Assembly (NCBI RefSeq): GCF_002105535.1 | Contig: NZ_CP015848.1 | Span: 1,759,191-1,823,190, forward strand | Reading direction: 5' to 3' | Length of the DNA: 64,000 nucleotides | DNA from: Magnetospirillum sp. ME-1 | Lineage (GTDB): Bacteria; Pseudomonadota; Alphaproteobacteria; Rhodospirillales; Magnetospirillaceae | Shown here: positions 11,040 to 19,341 of the stretch, one piece after another | Position numbering within the stretch: position 1 is the first letter of the stretch | How the letters are laid out: every line of letters starts with the position of its first letter | Translations under genes and position numbers: made by a program | Notes under the pieces: generated by a model | What the model was told of the DNA's origin: nothing | What the model saw: only the letters and a program-made list of their open reading frames with translations | Database searches by the model: none

Positions 11040-12947
11040 ATGGCAAGCGACGTGAACAACAGGGCCGCAGCAGGCGACGGCCAGGATTTCGATCGGCAGT
11101 CGCCCGGTTTCATCAGGCAGTTCATCCGCCTGGCCGGTCCCTATTGGCAATCGGGCGAGAAGTGGAAGGTCCGCGGCCTGGTCGCCCTGCTGCTGGGGCT
11201 GACCGTGGGCCAGGTGGTCATTCCCATCATGATCAATCTGTGGAGCGCCGAGCTGTTCGACGCGCTCGAACAGAAATCCATGGAGAAGTTCTTCGGCCAG
11301 ATCGTCGAGATCTGCCTGATCCTGCTGGCCTCCATGACGGTGACCGCCACCCATCTCAAGGTCAAGCGCGCCATCCAGCTGGGCTGGCGCCGCTGGCTGA
11401 CCCGGCGGCTGCAGGATAATTGGATGGCCATGGGCCACCATTACCAGCTGATGCATATGCCGGGCGACCACGACAATCCGGACGGACGCATCGCCGAGGA
11501 CATCCGCCTGACCACCGAGACGGCCATCGACCTCATCCACTCGCTGTTCTATTGCGCCCTGCTGCTGGCCAGCTTCGTGCAGATCCTTTGGTCCTTGTCC
11601 GGCGATCTGGTCCTGTCGCTCGGCGATTTCGAGCTGCCCATCCCCGGCCATATGGTCTGGGTGGCGCTGATCTACGCCTCGGCCGCCTCGTCGCTGGCCC
11701 TGTGGGTGGGGCGCCCACTGATCGGCGCCACCGACCGCCGCCAGACGGCGGAGGCCAATTTCCGCTTCGGACTGGTCCGCGCCCGCGAGAATTCCGAGGC
11801 CATCGCCCTGCTGCATGGCGAAGTGGGCGAACGGCGCCGCTTCTCCGAGCTGTTCCGCGGCATCGAAGGCGCCTGGAACCGCCAGACCGCCGGCCTCACC
11901 CGTTTGTTCCTGTTCACCTCGGGCTACGCGGTGTTCTCCACCGCCTTCCCCATCCTGATCGCGGCGCCACGCTACATCGCCGGCATCATCTCGCTGGGCC
12001 ACCTGATGCAGACCGCCCAGGCCTTCCAGCAATTGTCCCAGGCCCTGTCCTGGCCGGTGGACAACCTGCAGAAGGTGGCCGAGTGGCGGGCCTCGGTGGA
12101 ACGCGTGCTGTCGCTCCACGACGCCCTGCAGGCGCTGAGAGACGATTCGTCGCGGCCCGACGCCCATACGGTCATCGTCCAGAAGGCCGCCATTCCCACG
12201 CTGTGCTTCCACGACCTCACCATCGCCAACGCCGATGGCGGCGTGGTGATCGAAGGCTTCAGCGCCGAGATCGTCGGCGGCGAGCACGTGCTGATCGGCG
12301 GCGATCCCGGCGCGGCGGTCAAGCTGTTCAAGGTGGTGGCCGGCCTGTGGCCGTGGGGACGCGGCACCGTCGATCTGCCCTGCGACGCGCATATCTTCTT
12401 CATGCCGCAACGGCCCTACATGCCCATCGGCACCCTGCGCGGCGTGCTGACCTACCCCTCGGCCATGGAATGCTTCCCCGAGGACCAGCTGGAGGGCGCC
12501 CTGGAGCGGGTGGGCCTCGGCCATCTGATGCCCCGCATCGACGACACCGCCATCTGGGAACAAAGCCTCACCGCCGGCGAGCAGCAGCGCCTGGGCTTCG
12601 CCCGCCTCCTGCTGCACCGGCCCAAATGGGTGTTCCTGCAGGAAGCCACCGACGCCCTGGACCCCGATGGCGAACGCAAGCTGATGCAGTTGCTGATCGA
12701 TGAGTTCCCCACCGCCACCATCCTCACCGTGGGCTTCCATGCCGAGCTGGAGCAGTACCACCAGCGCAAGCTGACGCTCACCCCCTCGCCCGACGGCACC
12801 ATCCTGGTGCGCGAAAGCCGCAAGGACTGGAACCAGCCCAAGCGCGGCATGAACTGGGGCGGACGCCTGTTCGGCAACCTGCTGCGCCGCGGCGAGCGCC
12901 GCGCCCTGGCCGATGGCCTGACCAAGCGCGGCGACAAGCGGCGGTAG
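11040..12947 (+). CDS. SbmA/YddA-type ABC transporter with degenerate ATPase motifs
   Basis: The 635-residue protein has an N-terminal transmembrane part of the ABC_membrane_2 (SbmA/BacA, YddA) type, about residues 20-330, with hydrophobic helices near VALLLGLTVGQVVIPIMI and the conserved LTRRL segment. The C-terminal half is a nucleotide-binding domain, but Walker A reads GGDPGAAV where GPSGSGKS is expected, so the Lys and Ser/Thr are missing. Walker B reads WVFLQEAT, with Gln for the Asp. The signature LTAGEQQ is kept. ATP hydrolysis is therefore unlikely. Family members move peptides or cofactors across the inner membrane; SbmA and BacA lack an ATPase and use the proton gradient. The start at 11040 is preceded by GCGGG; an earlier in-frame ATG at 10959 cannot be excluded. 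Confidence 0.82.
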   Translation: MASDVNNRAAAGDGQDFDRQSPGFIRQFIRLAGPYWQSGEKWKVRGLVALLLGLTVGQVVIPIMINLWSAELFDALEQKSMEKFFGQIVEICLILLASMTVTATHLKVKRAIQLGWRRWLTRRLQDNWMAMGHHYQLMHMPGDHDNPDGRIAEDIRLTTETAIDLIHSLFYCALLLASFVQILWSLSGDLVLSLGDFELPIPGHMVWVALIYASAASSLALWVGRPLIGATDRRQTAEANFRFGLVRARENSEAIALLHGEVGERRRFSELFRGIEGAWNRQTAGLTRLFLFTSGYAVFSTAFPILIAAPRYIAGIISLGHLMQTAQAFQQLSQALSWPVDNLQKVAEWRASVERVLSLHDALQALRDDSSRPDAHTVIVQKAAIPTLCFHDLTIANADGGVVIEGFSAEIVGGEHVLIGGDPGAAVKLFKVVAGLWPWGRGTVDLPCDAHIFFMPQRPYMPIGTLRGVLTYPSAMECFPEDQLEGALERVGLGHLMPRIDDTAIWEQSLTAGEQQRLGFARLLLHRPKWVFLQEATDALDPDGERKLMQLLIDEFPTATILTVGFHAELEQYHQRKLTLTPSPDGTILVRESRKDWNQPKRGMNWGGRLFGNLLRRGERRALADGLTKRGDKRR

Positions 12948-12955
12948 TACCATTG

Positions 12956-13069
12956 CGGGGCTCCCGCCCCGTTCCCCGGTTGGAGGCAATGCCTCCAAAC
13001 CTCCCTTTGATTCATGAAAAGAAAGGGGTCCGGGGCTTATGCCCCGGATGGGCTTGGGCGATAGCCCAA
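12956..13069. repeat. cluster of four intergenic hairpins
   Basis: Between the convergent ABC transporter and beta-glucosidase genes are four perfect or near-perfect inverted repeats: 12956-12971 (CGGGGC/GCCCCG), 12980-12998 (TTGGAGGC/GCCTCCAA), 13030-13047 (CCGGGGC/GCCCCGG) and 13054-13069 (TTGGGC/GCCCAA). None has a T-run. The array resembles a dispersed palindromic (REP-like) element and probably also ends transcription from both sides. Confidence 0.6.
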
Positions 13070-13079
13070 TAGCTCCCCC

Positions 13080-14435
13080 TCACCCCTTGCGCCAGCCCTT
13101 GATCATGTCCCGGTACCACTTGCCGGAATTCTTGATGGTGCGCTTCTGGGTGTCGAAATCCACGTGGTAGAGGCCGAAGCGCGGGCCGTAGCCCGAGCCC
13201 CACTCGAAATTGTCGAGAAGCGCCCAGACGAAATAGCCGCGCACGTCGGCGCCCTCGGCCACGGCGTCCAGCATGGCCTGCTGGTATTCGCGGAAATAGG
13301 CCAGGCGATGGGTATCCTTGACCTCGCCGTTCTCGTCGGGCGTGTCGCTGCCCGCGCCGCCGCCGCAGCCGTTCTCGGTGACGTAGACCGGCAGCTTGTA
13401 CCGCCTCGTCAGGGTCAGCAGTTCGTCCTTGAACACCTCGGGGAAGATGGGCCAGCCCACTTCCGGGTGGTTGGCCGATTCCGGCGGCGCGCCCCAGCCG
13501 TAGCCCCAGGTGGTGGCGGGGTCGGCCTTGGCGTAGATGGGGCCGTAATGGTTGAGGCCCATCCAGTCGGTGGGGCGGCAGATGCGGGCCAGATCGCCGG
13601 CCTGGACATAGGGCTCCACGTCGCGGGCCATGATCTCGGGGTAATGGCCCAGATGCTGCGGGTCGCAGAACACCCCGTTCCAATGGGCGTCCAGCAGGTC
13701 GGCCGCCGCCTGGTTCTCGGCCAGCCCGCCCTCGGGCCGCACGATCTGGCGGTTATGGATGGCGCCGATGGACACGCCCGGAACATGGTCGCGCAGCACG
13801 TCGACGCCCATGCCGTGAGCCAGATTGACGTGGTGGATGGCCTTCATGTGGGCGGCCCGGTCGGTCACCCCCGGCGCCGCCCAGTCGATGGCGTAGCCGA
13901 ACATGGTGAAGACCGAGAACTCGTTGAAGGTGGCGAAGTTCTTGACCCTATCGCCGTAGCGCCTGGCCGCCAGCACGGCGTAATCGGCGAACCATCCGGC
14001 GCAGTCGCGGTTGGTCCAGCCACCCAGATCGTCCAGCGCCTGGGGCAGGTCCCAGTGGTAGAGGCAGACCCAGGGGGTGATGCCAGCTTCCAGCACCCCG
14101 TCGATCAGGCGGTCGTAGAAGTCGAGGCCCTTCTGGTTGACCTGTCCCTTGCCCTTGGGCAGCAGGCGCGGCCAGGCCAGGGAGAAGCGATAGGCGTCGA
14201 CGCCCAGATCCCTGATCAGCCCCACATCCTCGGGCCAGCGGTGGTAATGGTCGCAGGCCACGTCGGCATTGGCGCCGGTCCACACGCCGCCGGCCAAGCG
14301 ACAGCGGGTGTCCCAGATGCTGGGGCCGCGCCCGTCCTCCTTGGTGGCGCCTTCCACCTGGAAGGCCGAGGTGGAGACGCCCCAGACGAAATCGGGCCGC
14401 AGGCCGACCTGCTTCTTCTTCTTCCCGGCGCCCAT
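13080..14435 (-). CDS. beta-glucosidase, glycoside hydrolase family 1
   Basis: The 451-residue protein matches the full GH1 length. It starts with the family N-terminal signature (FVWGVSTSAFQVEGA), has the acid/base Glu in TFNEF (usually TxNEP) and the nucleophile Glu in YVTENGCGG, and ends with the ALLDNFEW substrate-binding motif. It should hydrolyse beta-linked glucosides or galactosides by a retaining mechanism in the cytoplasm, as no signal peptide is present. A GGGAGGG ribosome site lies before the ATG at 14435. It appears to stand alone between the respiratory block and a repeat cluster. The NEP to NEF change in the acid/base motif is a small deviation. Confidence 0.92.
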   Translation of the reverse strand: MGAGKKKKQVGLRPDFVWGVSTSAFQVEGATKEDGRGPSIWDTRCRLAGGVWTGANADVACDHYHRWPEDVGLIRDLGVDAYRFSLAWPRLLPKGKGQVNQKGLDFYDRLIDGVLEAGITPWVCLYHWDLPQALDDLGGWTNRDCAGWFADYAVLAARRYGDRVKNFATFNEFSVFTMFGYAIDWAAPGVTDRAAHMKAIHHVNLAHGMGVDVLRDHVPGVSIGAIHNRQIVRPEGGLAENQAAADLLDAHWNGVFCDPQHLGHYPEIMARDVEPYVQAGDLARICRPTDWMGLNHYGPIYAKADPATTWGYGWGAPPESANHPEVGWPIFPEVFKDELLTLTRRYKLPVYVTENGCGGGAGSDTPDENGEVKDTHRLAYFREYQQAMLDAVAEGADVRGYFVWALLDNFEWGSGYGPRFGLYHVDFDTQKRTIKNSGKWYRDMIKGWRKG

Positions 14436-14496
14436 GATGCCCTCCCGGATGGCTGATTTCGGAAAATCTTCCCACCCTGTCGAGGTGCCGTCAAGG

Positions 14497-14982
14497 TTAC
14501 CGGCCGGCCACCACCTCGATGCTGCCGATCATCTTGGTATGGCTGAGGCCGCAATACTCGGCGCATTGCAGGCGTACCCGCCCCGAGGCCGGCGCGGTCA
14601 GACTGACCACTCGGGCCTGGCCGGGGGTCAGCAGCACCTCGGCCTCGCCGATGGCCGCCGAGTGAACGGTATCCTCGGCCAGCAGATGCAGGCGGTAGGT
14701 CCTGCCCGCCTCCAGTTCCAGGGCCGGGCTGAACTCCCAGCGCTTGGCCAGCATGGGAATGTCGGAGCCGGCGGGCGGGCGCACCACCGGAATGCCGTCC
14801 ACGCTCTGGCCGGTACCATGGGCGGCCAGCAGGGCCAGATGGCGGCCGTGGAACTCGGCCAGATCGGCCGTGTAGCTTTGGGACGGCAGCACGTCCAGGC
14901 CGCCGGTACGCCCCATCAGCCAGCCGAGCGCCAGGATCACCGTGGCGGCCAGCAGGGCAAGCGGTGCGAAGCCCTTAAGCAT
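14497..14982 (-). CDS. cytochrome c oxidase subunit II-like protein (CuA)
   Basis: The 161-residue product has one N-terminal membrane helix (LALLAATVILALGWLM) and a periplasmic cupredoxin domain with a complete CuA site: His in TVHSAAIG and the cluster CAEYCGLSHTKM (C-x3-C-x3-H-x2-M). CuA passes electrons from cytochrome c into the catalytic subunit. The ATG at 14982 has a GAGGAGGG ribosome site and overlaps the end of the upstream subunit I-like gene by 8 bp, so the two are made together. It is much shorter than a type A subunit II and like the small type B subunit II encoded at 21988-22533, of which it is a paralogue. It is the last gene of the minus-strand respiratory block. Confidence 0.88.
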   Translation of the reverse strand: MLKGFAPLALLAATVILALGWLMGRTGGLDVLPSQSYTADLAEFHGRHLALLAAHGTGQSVDGIPVVRPPAGSDIPMLAKRWEFSPALELEAGRTYRLHLLAEDTVHSAAIGEAEVLLTPGQARVVSLTAPASGRVRLQCAEYCGLSHTKMIGSIEVVAGR

Positions 14983-16315
14983 TGCCGCCCTCCTCGCCCC
15001 GCTTGAGCAGACGCGAAAGCGCCATCCACACGAAGATGACGCCGCCCAGCACCGCCAGACCGGTGCCCATGCCCACCACGCCCATGGAAACCTTCTTCCA
15101 CAGGGTGTTGAGGCCCTGGTCCACGCCGGTGGTCTTGCGCGGCACACCGGCGGCTCCGGCCAGGAAGAATCCCAGCGCATGGACCAACTGGCCCCAGCCG
15201 TAGAGATGGAATTGCAGGCGCACACCCCGCCCCGCCCCGATATTGCGCCCCAGCGCGGGCAGCAGATGAAGCAGCACCACCCCCATCAGCCCCAACTGCA
15301 CGCCCCCGATCACCGCGTGGTAGTGGGATGGCGTGCGGGTGTCGGCCACGCCGAGGAAGAAGCCGGCGAAACCGCCGATGGCGAAGACGAACAGCGACAG
15401 CGCCAGCGACAGGAAGGCGGGCGAGCGCCAGTCGCGCGGCCCCTGGACGATTCTCCAGGCCAGCCCCATGCCCATCACCAGGGGCGGCAGCGGCAACCCC
15501 ACCCACAGCAGGCGGGTGAAGACCTGCCGGTGCTCGAGGCCCAGCACGTCGCCGCCCACGGCGTAGATCAGCGGCGAAATCACCGCGAACAGGGCAAGCG
15601 CCGCGAAGCAGGCGCGGCCCAGCCCGGCGGGAACCGGCCCGGCGCCGAAATGCTTTTCCGACAGGGCCTGCCAGGCGATCATCAGGATCATGGTGTTGAC
15701 CAGTTGCAGCACATGGCCGCCGCCCCAGAACACCCGCTCGTTGAACAGGTCGGCATCGGTCCCGGCCGGAATCAGCGCCCAGGCGATCAGGAAGCAGGCC
15801 AGGCTGGCCAGATAGGCCAGGCCGGCGCAAGCGATGCCGAACGGCACGACCATGTGGCTTTTGAGTACCGGCAACAGCCGAAGGCAGGCCAGCGCCACGC
15901 CGGCGGCATGAACGCCCAGGCCGATATAGAACAGCCTGTGCCCCACCACGGGGACATAATTGTTGAGCGAGGGCTCGCCCTGGTCGGCCAGGGCGGGAAT
16001 CAGCAGCAGCAGGACACCCAGACTGCCAAGGATCAGCGCCACGCGGCCCAGGGCGTCGCCCTTGGGACACGGCGGCGCGGCCATGGCCGACAACGCCCCC
16101 AGCGCGGCCAGGAACCACACCTCGAAGGACAGCACCACATGGGTGACCAGGGCGCGGTAGAAGAAATGCGGCCCCCAGGGGAGCCAGTCCTGCACCTTGG
16201 GCGTGCGGGAAAGCCCCAGCGCCAGGGCCAGAAGCCCGGCGATGGCCAGCGAACCGATGGCCAGCAACGCCCAGCCGCGCAATTCGGCCCGGCGCGCCGC
16301 CGAAAGGTCACTCAT
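14975..16315 (-). CDS. divergent heme-copper oxidase subunit I-like protein
   Basis: The 446-residue membrane protein has about 12 hydrophobic helices and recognisable but altered heme-copper oxidase ligands: His59 in THVVLSFEVW (low-spin heme side), His201 in GGGHVLQLVN (helix VI, normally HPEVY), and the HYH pair at 331-333 equivalent to the HFH heme ligands. The usual helix VII His-His pair is not found; GLEHRQ at about 259-264 offers one His. No Tyr follows His201 at +4. It may therefore be an alternative oxidase or a nitric oxide reductase-like enzyme; this is inference. The start at 16315 has a GGAG site. It is co-transcribed with its CuA partner and with the cytochrome b fusion gene upstream. 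Confidence 0.75.
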   Translation of the reverse strand: MSDLSAARRAELRGWALLAIGSLAIAGLLALALGLSRTPKVQDWLPWGPHFFYRALVTHVVLSFEVWFLAALGALSAMAAPPCPKGDALGRVALILGSLGVLLLLIPALADQGEPSLNNYVPVVGHRLFYIGLGVHAAGVALACLRLLPVLKSHMVVPFGIACAGLAYLASLACFLIAWALIPAGTDADLFNERVFWGGGHVLQLVNTMILMIAWQALSEKHFGAGPVPAGLGRACFAALALFAVISPLIYAVGGDVLGLEHRQVFTRLLWVGLPLPPLVMGMGLAWRIVQGPRDWRSPAFLSLALSLFVFAIGGFAGFFLGVADTRTPSHYHAVIGGVQLGLMGVVLLHLLPALGRNIGAGRGVRLQFHLYGWGQLVHALGFFLAGAAGVPRKTTGVDQGLNTLWKKVSMGVVGMGTGLAVLGGVIFVWMALSRLLKRGEEGGNA

Positions 16316-16361
16316 TCTCCAGGAATGATCCATTCCGCCCCTATTTTTCCGTCTCAAGCCG

Positions 16362-16389
16362 CGTCACCCCGGCCGAAGCCGGGGTGACG
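16362..16389. repeat. perfect 12-bp-arm hairpin inside respiratory operon
   Basis: CGTCACCCCGGC and its complement face each other around a CGAA loop between two genes of the minus-strand block. There is no clear T-run on the minus strand. It could be a REP-like element, a transcript-stabilising hairpin or a partial terminator that lowers expression of the two downstream oxidase genes. Confidence 0.6.
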
Positions 16390-16396
16390 GTTCTTG

Positions 16397-16900
16397 TCAC
16401 TTGAACTCGAACTTGCCGTTCTCTTCGTCGAAATCGACCACGAAAACCTGCCGGGGCGCAAGGTCCACGGTGACCTCGGCCACCTGATCGAAGACGTTGG
16501 GATCATTGCCGTCACGCATGCGCGCCGTGATGACATGCCGTCCGGTCGAGATTTCGCGCGAATCGTAGAAGCGCGAACGACCGTCGCCCGACAGGCCGGC
16601 GGGCTTCGCCGTCTGCGAGAACACCTTGACGCCGTCGATGTCCATTTCCAGCGTCACGGGGTTGCGCTCGCGGCCGCAGGAGGTCTTGGCCCGCATGTTG
16701 GGCGGCAGCTTGGCCAGCTCGTCGGCCGAACGCTCCTTGCACTCGCCCATCTTCTGCCCGGCATGGGTCAGCGACAGCTTCAGCAGCGCCTTGGCCGGAT
16801 CGTGATGGCGATAGACCGGATTGGAGGCGAAGTAGGCGATCATGACGGCGAAGGCGGCGTAGGCCACGGCCTGACCTGCGATGTAACGGGGCTTGATCAT
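16397..16900 (-). CDS. membrane-anchored protein of unknown function in oxidase operon
   Basis: The 167-residue product has one N-terminal hydrophobic helix (AVAYAAFAVMIAYFA) and then a soluble domain rich in beta strands (VTLEMDIDGVKVFSQTAKPA, then RHVITARMRDGND), most likely on the periplasmic side. Two Cys (MGECKE and KTSCGRE) are spaced about 26 residues apart and could form a disulfide or bind metal. I do not recognise the family. Its ATG overlaps the stop of the cytochrome b fusion gene (ATGA), so it is translated together with it, and it precedes the divergent oxidase subunit I. A role as an assembly or electron-transfer accessory of that enzyme is an inference from position. Confidence 0.7.
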   Translation of the reverse strand: MIKPRYIAGQAVAYAAFAVMIAYFASNPVYRHHDPAKALLKLSLTHAGQKMGECKERSADELAKLPPNMRAKTSCGRERNPVTLEMDIDGVKVFSQTAKPAGLSGDGRSRFYDSREISTGRHVITARMRDGNDPNVFDQVAEVTVDLAPRQVFVVDFDEENGKFEFK

Positions 16901-18471
16901 TCCGCCACCCTCCTTCTGGTGGATTCGGGACGTTCAATGGGCGAAAGCTCCTCCAGCGCCACCCGGAAGGCCGCCAGTTCGGCCATCAGGGCCTTGGTCT
17001 CGGTGCTGGCGGCCCAGAACAGGCGCACCCGCTCACGCGGCACGGCGCCGCGCAGCTTGGGCACGCGCTCGCCGTTCATGCGCAGCTCGGTCCATTCCGG
17101 ACCCAGGCGATAGAAGCACTCGCCGGGACGGCAGGCGGTGACCAGCACGCCGTCGGCCAGGTCCTTGTTGAACACGTAATCGACCAGCGACGGCGGCATC
17201 ATGCCGGTGCAATGCAGCGGCAGCACGCCAACCGACGGTCCCTTCAGATGGTCCAGCACCGCCCCGTGCTCGCAGCCGATGATCAGCACGCGGTTCTTGC
17301 CCACCAGCCCGTGGGTGCGGGCCGACACCCGCTTCACCATCAGGTCGAAGGTGAAATCGGGAATGTCGATGGCGGTGGTGCGGGTCTCGCCCGTGTGGGG
17401 CAGGAACGGATTGGTCTTGTTGCACGACGCCATGCACATGCCGCAGCTGGTGCACAAATCGGGCTGCATCACCGCCAGCTTGGCGCTGGAATGCAGGCCG
17501 TCGGTGCGCGGACGCAGCACCACGGCGCCGAACGGGCAATCGGAGGCGCAATTGCCGCAGCCGTTGCACAGCTCCGAGGTGACCACGGCGGCCGCCCGGC
17601 GCTTGCGGCGGAACGCCATCCACGGCATCAGCGACAGGAACGCCGAGGCGCCGATGGACACCGCCCAGGTGATCAGCGGCCCCTTGGCGTCGAACAGGGG
17701 GTACAGCGCCATGAAGTACCAGTCGGGATTGAGATCGCCGATGGCCTTGCCCAGATCGGCTGGCGGATGGCTCTGGGCGGGATGAATCAGCGACAGCGCC
17801 ACCAGCATGATGGTCGAACCGATGACCAGCGGCTTGGGCGGATTGGTGTTGGCGCGGTTGATGCGCAGGATATGCACCCACATGGCCATCAGCAGGAACA
17901 GCGGCACGGCGATGTGGATGAAGATCAGCAAGGTGAAGAAACGGTCGGTGAGCGCGCCGGGATTGAGGAAGTTGCGCGCGATGCTCTGACCGAAGATGCC
18001 CAGGAAATCCATCCACTCGGCGGTGCCGATGGCCAGGTACTGGGCCAGTTCGTCCCACACCAGCCAATAGCCGGTGATGCCGGAGCTGAACACCATCCAG
18101 ATCAGCGGCACGCCGGTGAACCAGGCGAACCAGCGGGCGCCGTGATAGCGGTCCAGGCACCATTCGCGGACCAGGTGCAGCATCATGGTGAGCACCATGG
18201 CATCCGAGCCGTAGCGGTGCAGCGAGCGGATCAGGCCGCCCCAGTACCATTGCTCGCGCGAGATGTACTCGATGGAGTTCCAGGCGCGCACCGCGCTGGT
18301 GTCGTAGGGCACGAACAGGTACAGGCCCGACGCGCCGACGATCCAGAAAAAGAACCACGACATGGCGCCCAGGCAGTACATGGGGTTGGACTCGCGCCCC
18401 ACCAGCATGTCCCAGCCGCTTTCAAGGCGGAAGAGGCCCGCTCTGACGGCGGATTTGATTGGATTAGACAA
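16897..18471 (-). CDS. cytochrome b / ferredoxin / MvhD-like fusion protein
   Basis: The 524-residue protein joins three modules. Residues about 1-290 are a cytochrome b N-terminal-type membrane domain with paired His (SLHRYGSDAMVLTMMLHLV and HIAVPLFLL...WVHILR) for two b hemes. Next is a two-cluster ferredoxin with CNGCGNCASDCP and CTSCGMCMASCN. The C-terminal ~130 residues resemble the MvhD/FrhD iron-sulfur subunit of hydrogenase and heterodisulfide reductase complexes (IIGCEHG, LPLHCTGM, TACRPGECFYR). It probably carries electrons between the quinone pool and a cytoplasmic or membrane partner. The start is TTG at 18471 with AAGGAA upstream. It lies between SCO1 and an unknown oxidase-associated gene, so it may feed the downstream heme-copper enzyme. 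The exact donor is unknown. Confidence 0.82.
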   Translation of the reverse strand: MSNPIKSAVRAGLFRLESGWDMLVGRESNPMYCLGAMSWFFFWIVGASGLYLFVPYDTSAVRAWNSIEYISREQWYWGGLIRSLHRYGSDAMVLTMMLHLVREWCLDRYHGARWFAWFTGVPLIWMVFSSGITGYWLVWDELAQYLAIGTAEWMDFLGIFGQSIARNFLNPGALTDRFFTLLIFIHIAVPLFLLMAMWVHILRINRANTNPPKPLVIGSTIMLVALSLIHPAQSHPPADLGKAIGDLNPDWYFMALYPLFDAKGPLITWAVSIGASAFLSLMPWMAFRRKRRAAAVVTSELCNGCGNCASDCPFGAVVLRPRTDGLHSSAKLAVMQPDLCTSCGMCMASCNKTNPFLPHTGETRTTAIDIPDFTFDLMVKRVSARTHGLVGKNRVLIIGCEHGAVLDHLKGPSVGVLPLHCTGMMPPSLVDYVFNKDLADGVLVTACRPGECFYRLGPEWTELRMNGERVPKLRGAVPRERVRLFWAASTETKALMAELAAFRVALEELSPIERPESTRRRVAE

Positions 18472-18531
18472 GGCGAAATTTCCTTTTCGTTTCCATTTTC
18501 TTGCCCCCTCGACGGGTGCGGGCGGGGATCA

Positions 18532-19332
18532 TCATGATGTCCTGCGGCTGTCACGCCACATGCGGATGGTCATCCAGATGATGGTCAGCACGGCGAGAAG
18601 CCCCGATCCGATGCTGAAAAAAATACCGAAATCAAAGCGATAGGCGTCCGAATGCGGATCGTAGACGGTGCAGAAGAACCGAACCCGGTCGCTGATGGAT
18701 TGCAGCGAGGTCAGCGCGGCCGTGCGGCCCAGCACCAGATCCTTCAGCGGCTCCACCAGCAGAGGCAGCTCGAAATTCTCGCCATAGACCTGGCGATAGA
18801 TGGTTCCGTCCTTGTCCAGGACGGTGGTCTGGGCGATGTGGTCGAACCCGCGCGAGGTGACGTACCAGGTAAAGCCCAGCTCGGCCGACAGGGCCTCCAT
18901 GGTGGCGTGGTTGCCGGCCAGGAAGGTCCAGTTCTTGAGGTCGATCCCCTGCTGGCGCGCGTACATCTTCAGATTGGCCGGAGTGTCGCGCACCGTGTCG
19001 AAGCCGATGGACAGCACCTGGAACGAGTCGTCGCCCAGCGCCTTGCGGGCGCCGGAGACCGCCTTGGCCACGTTCTGGGTGGTGACCGGGCAGGTATGAT
19101 CGCAGGCGGTGTAGATCATGCTGATCACCACCGGCTTGCCGCGGAACTGGGTGATATCCACCGGGCGGCCGTCCTGGTCGGTCAATTGGTGGGACCCCAC
19201 CACATTGCCCTCGGCGGCGCGCGAACGCTTCAGCGCCTCTTCCGCCGTGGCGGAAACGGTTGGCGCCGCTAGGGCCTGGAAGCTGGCCGAAACCAAAGCC
19301 CCCACGAGCATCAGGACTTTTGCATGTATCAT
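18532..19332 (-). CDS. SCO1/SenC copper chaperone-like protein
   Basis: The 266-residue product has a signal peptide (VLMLVGALVSASFQALA), a thioredoxin-like SCO domain with the copper site CDHTCP (CxxxC) and the distal His in RGFDHIAQ, and an extra C-terminal membrane helix (IGSGLLAVLTIIWMTI) that most SCO proteins lack. SCO proteins deliver copper to, or keep reduced, the CuA site of oxidase subunit II in the periplasm. It lies directly after heme O synthase (9 bp gap) and before the cytochrome b fusion, in the middle of the oxidase block that encodes two CuA proteins. Confidence 0.88.
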   Translation of the reverse strand: MIHAKVLMLVGALVSASFQALAAPTVSATAEEALKRSRAAEGNVVGSHQLTDQDGRPVDITQFRGKPVVISMIYTACDHTCPVTTQNVAKAVSGARKALGDDSFQVLSIGFDTVRDTPANLKMYARQQGIDLKNWTFLAGNHATMEALSAELGFTWYVTSRGFDHIAQTTVLDKDGTIYRQVYGENFELPLLVEPLKDLVLGRTAALTSLQSISDRVRFFCTVYDPHSDAYRFDFGIFFSIGSGLLAVLTIIWMTIRMWRDSRRTS

Positions 19333-19341
19333 GGCGGTGTT

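Noticed and set aside
10995..12998. Minus-strand open frame of 667 codons opposite the ABC transporter
   Set aside because: Shadow of the transporter; no family motifs and no start site.
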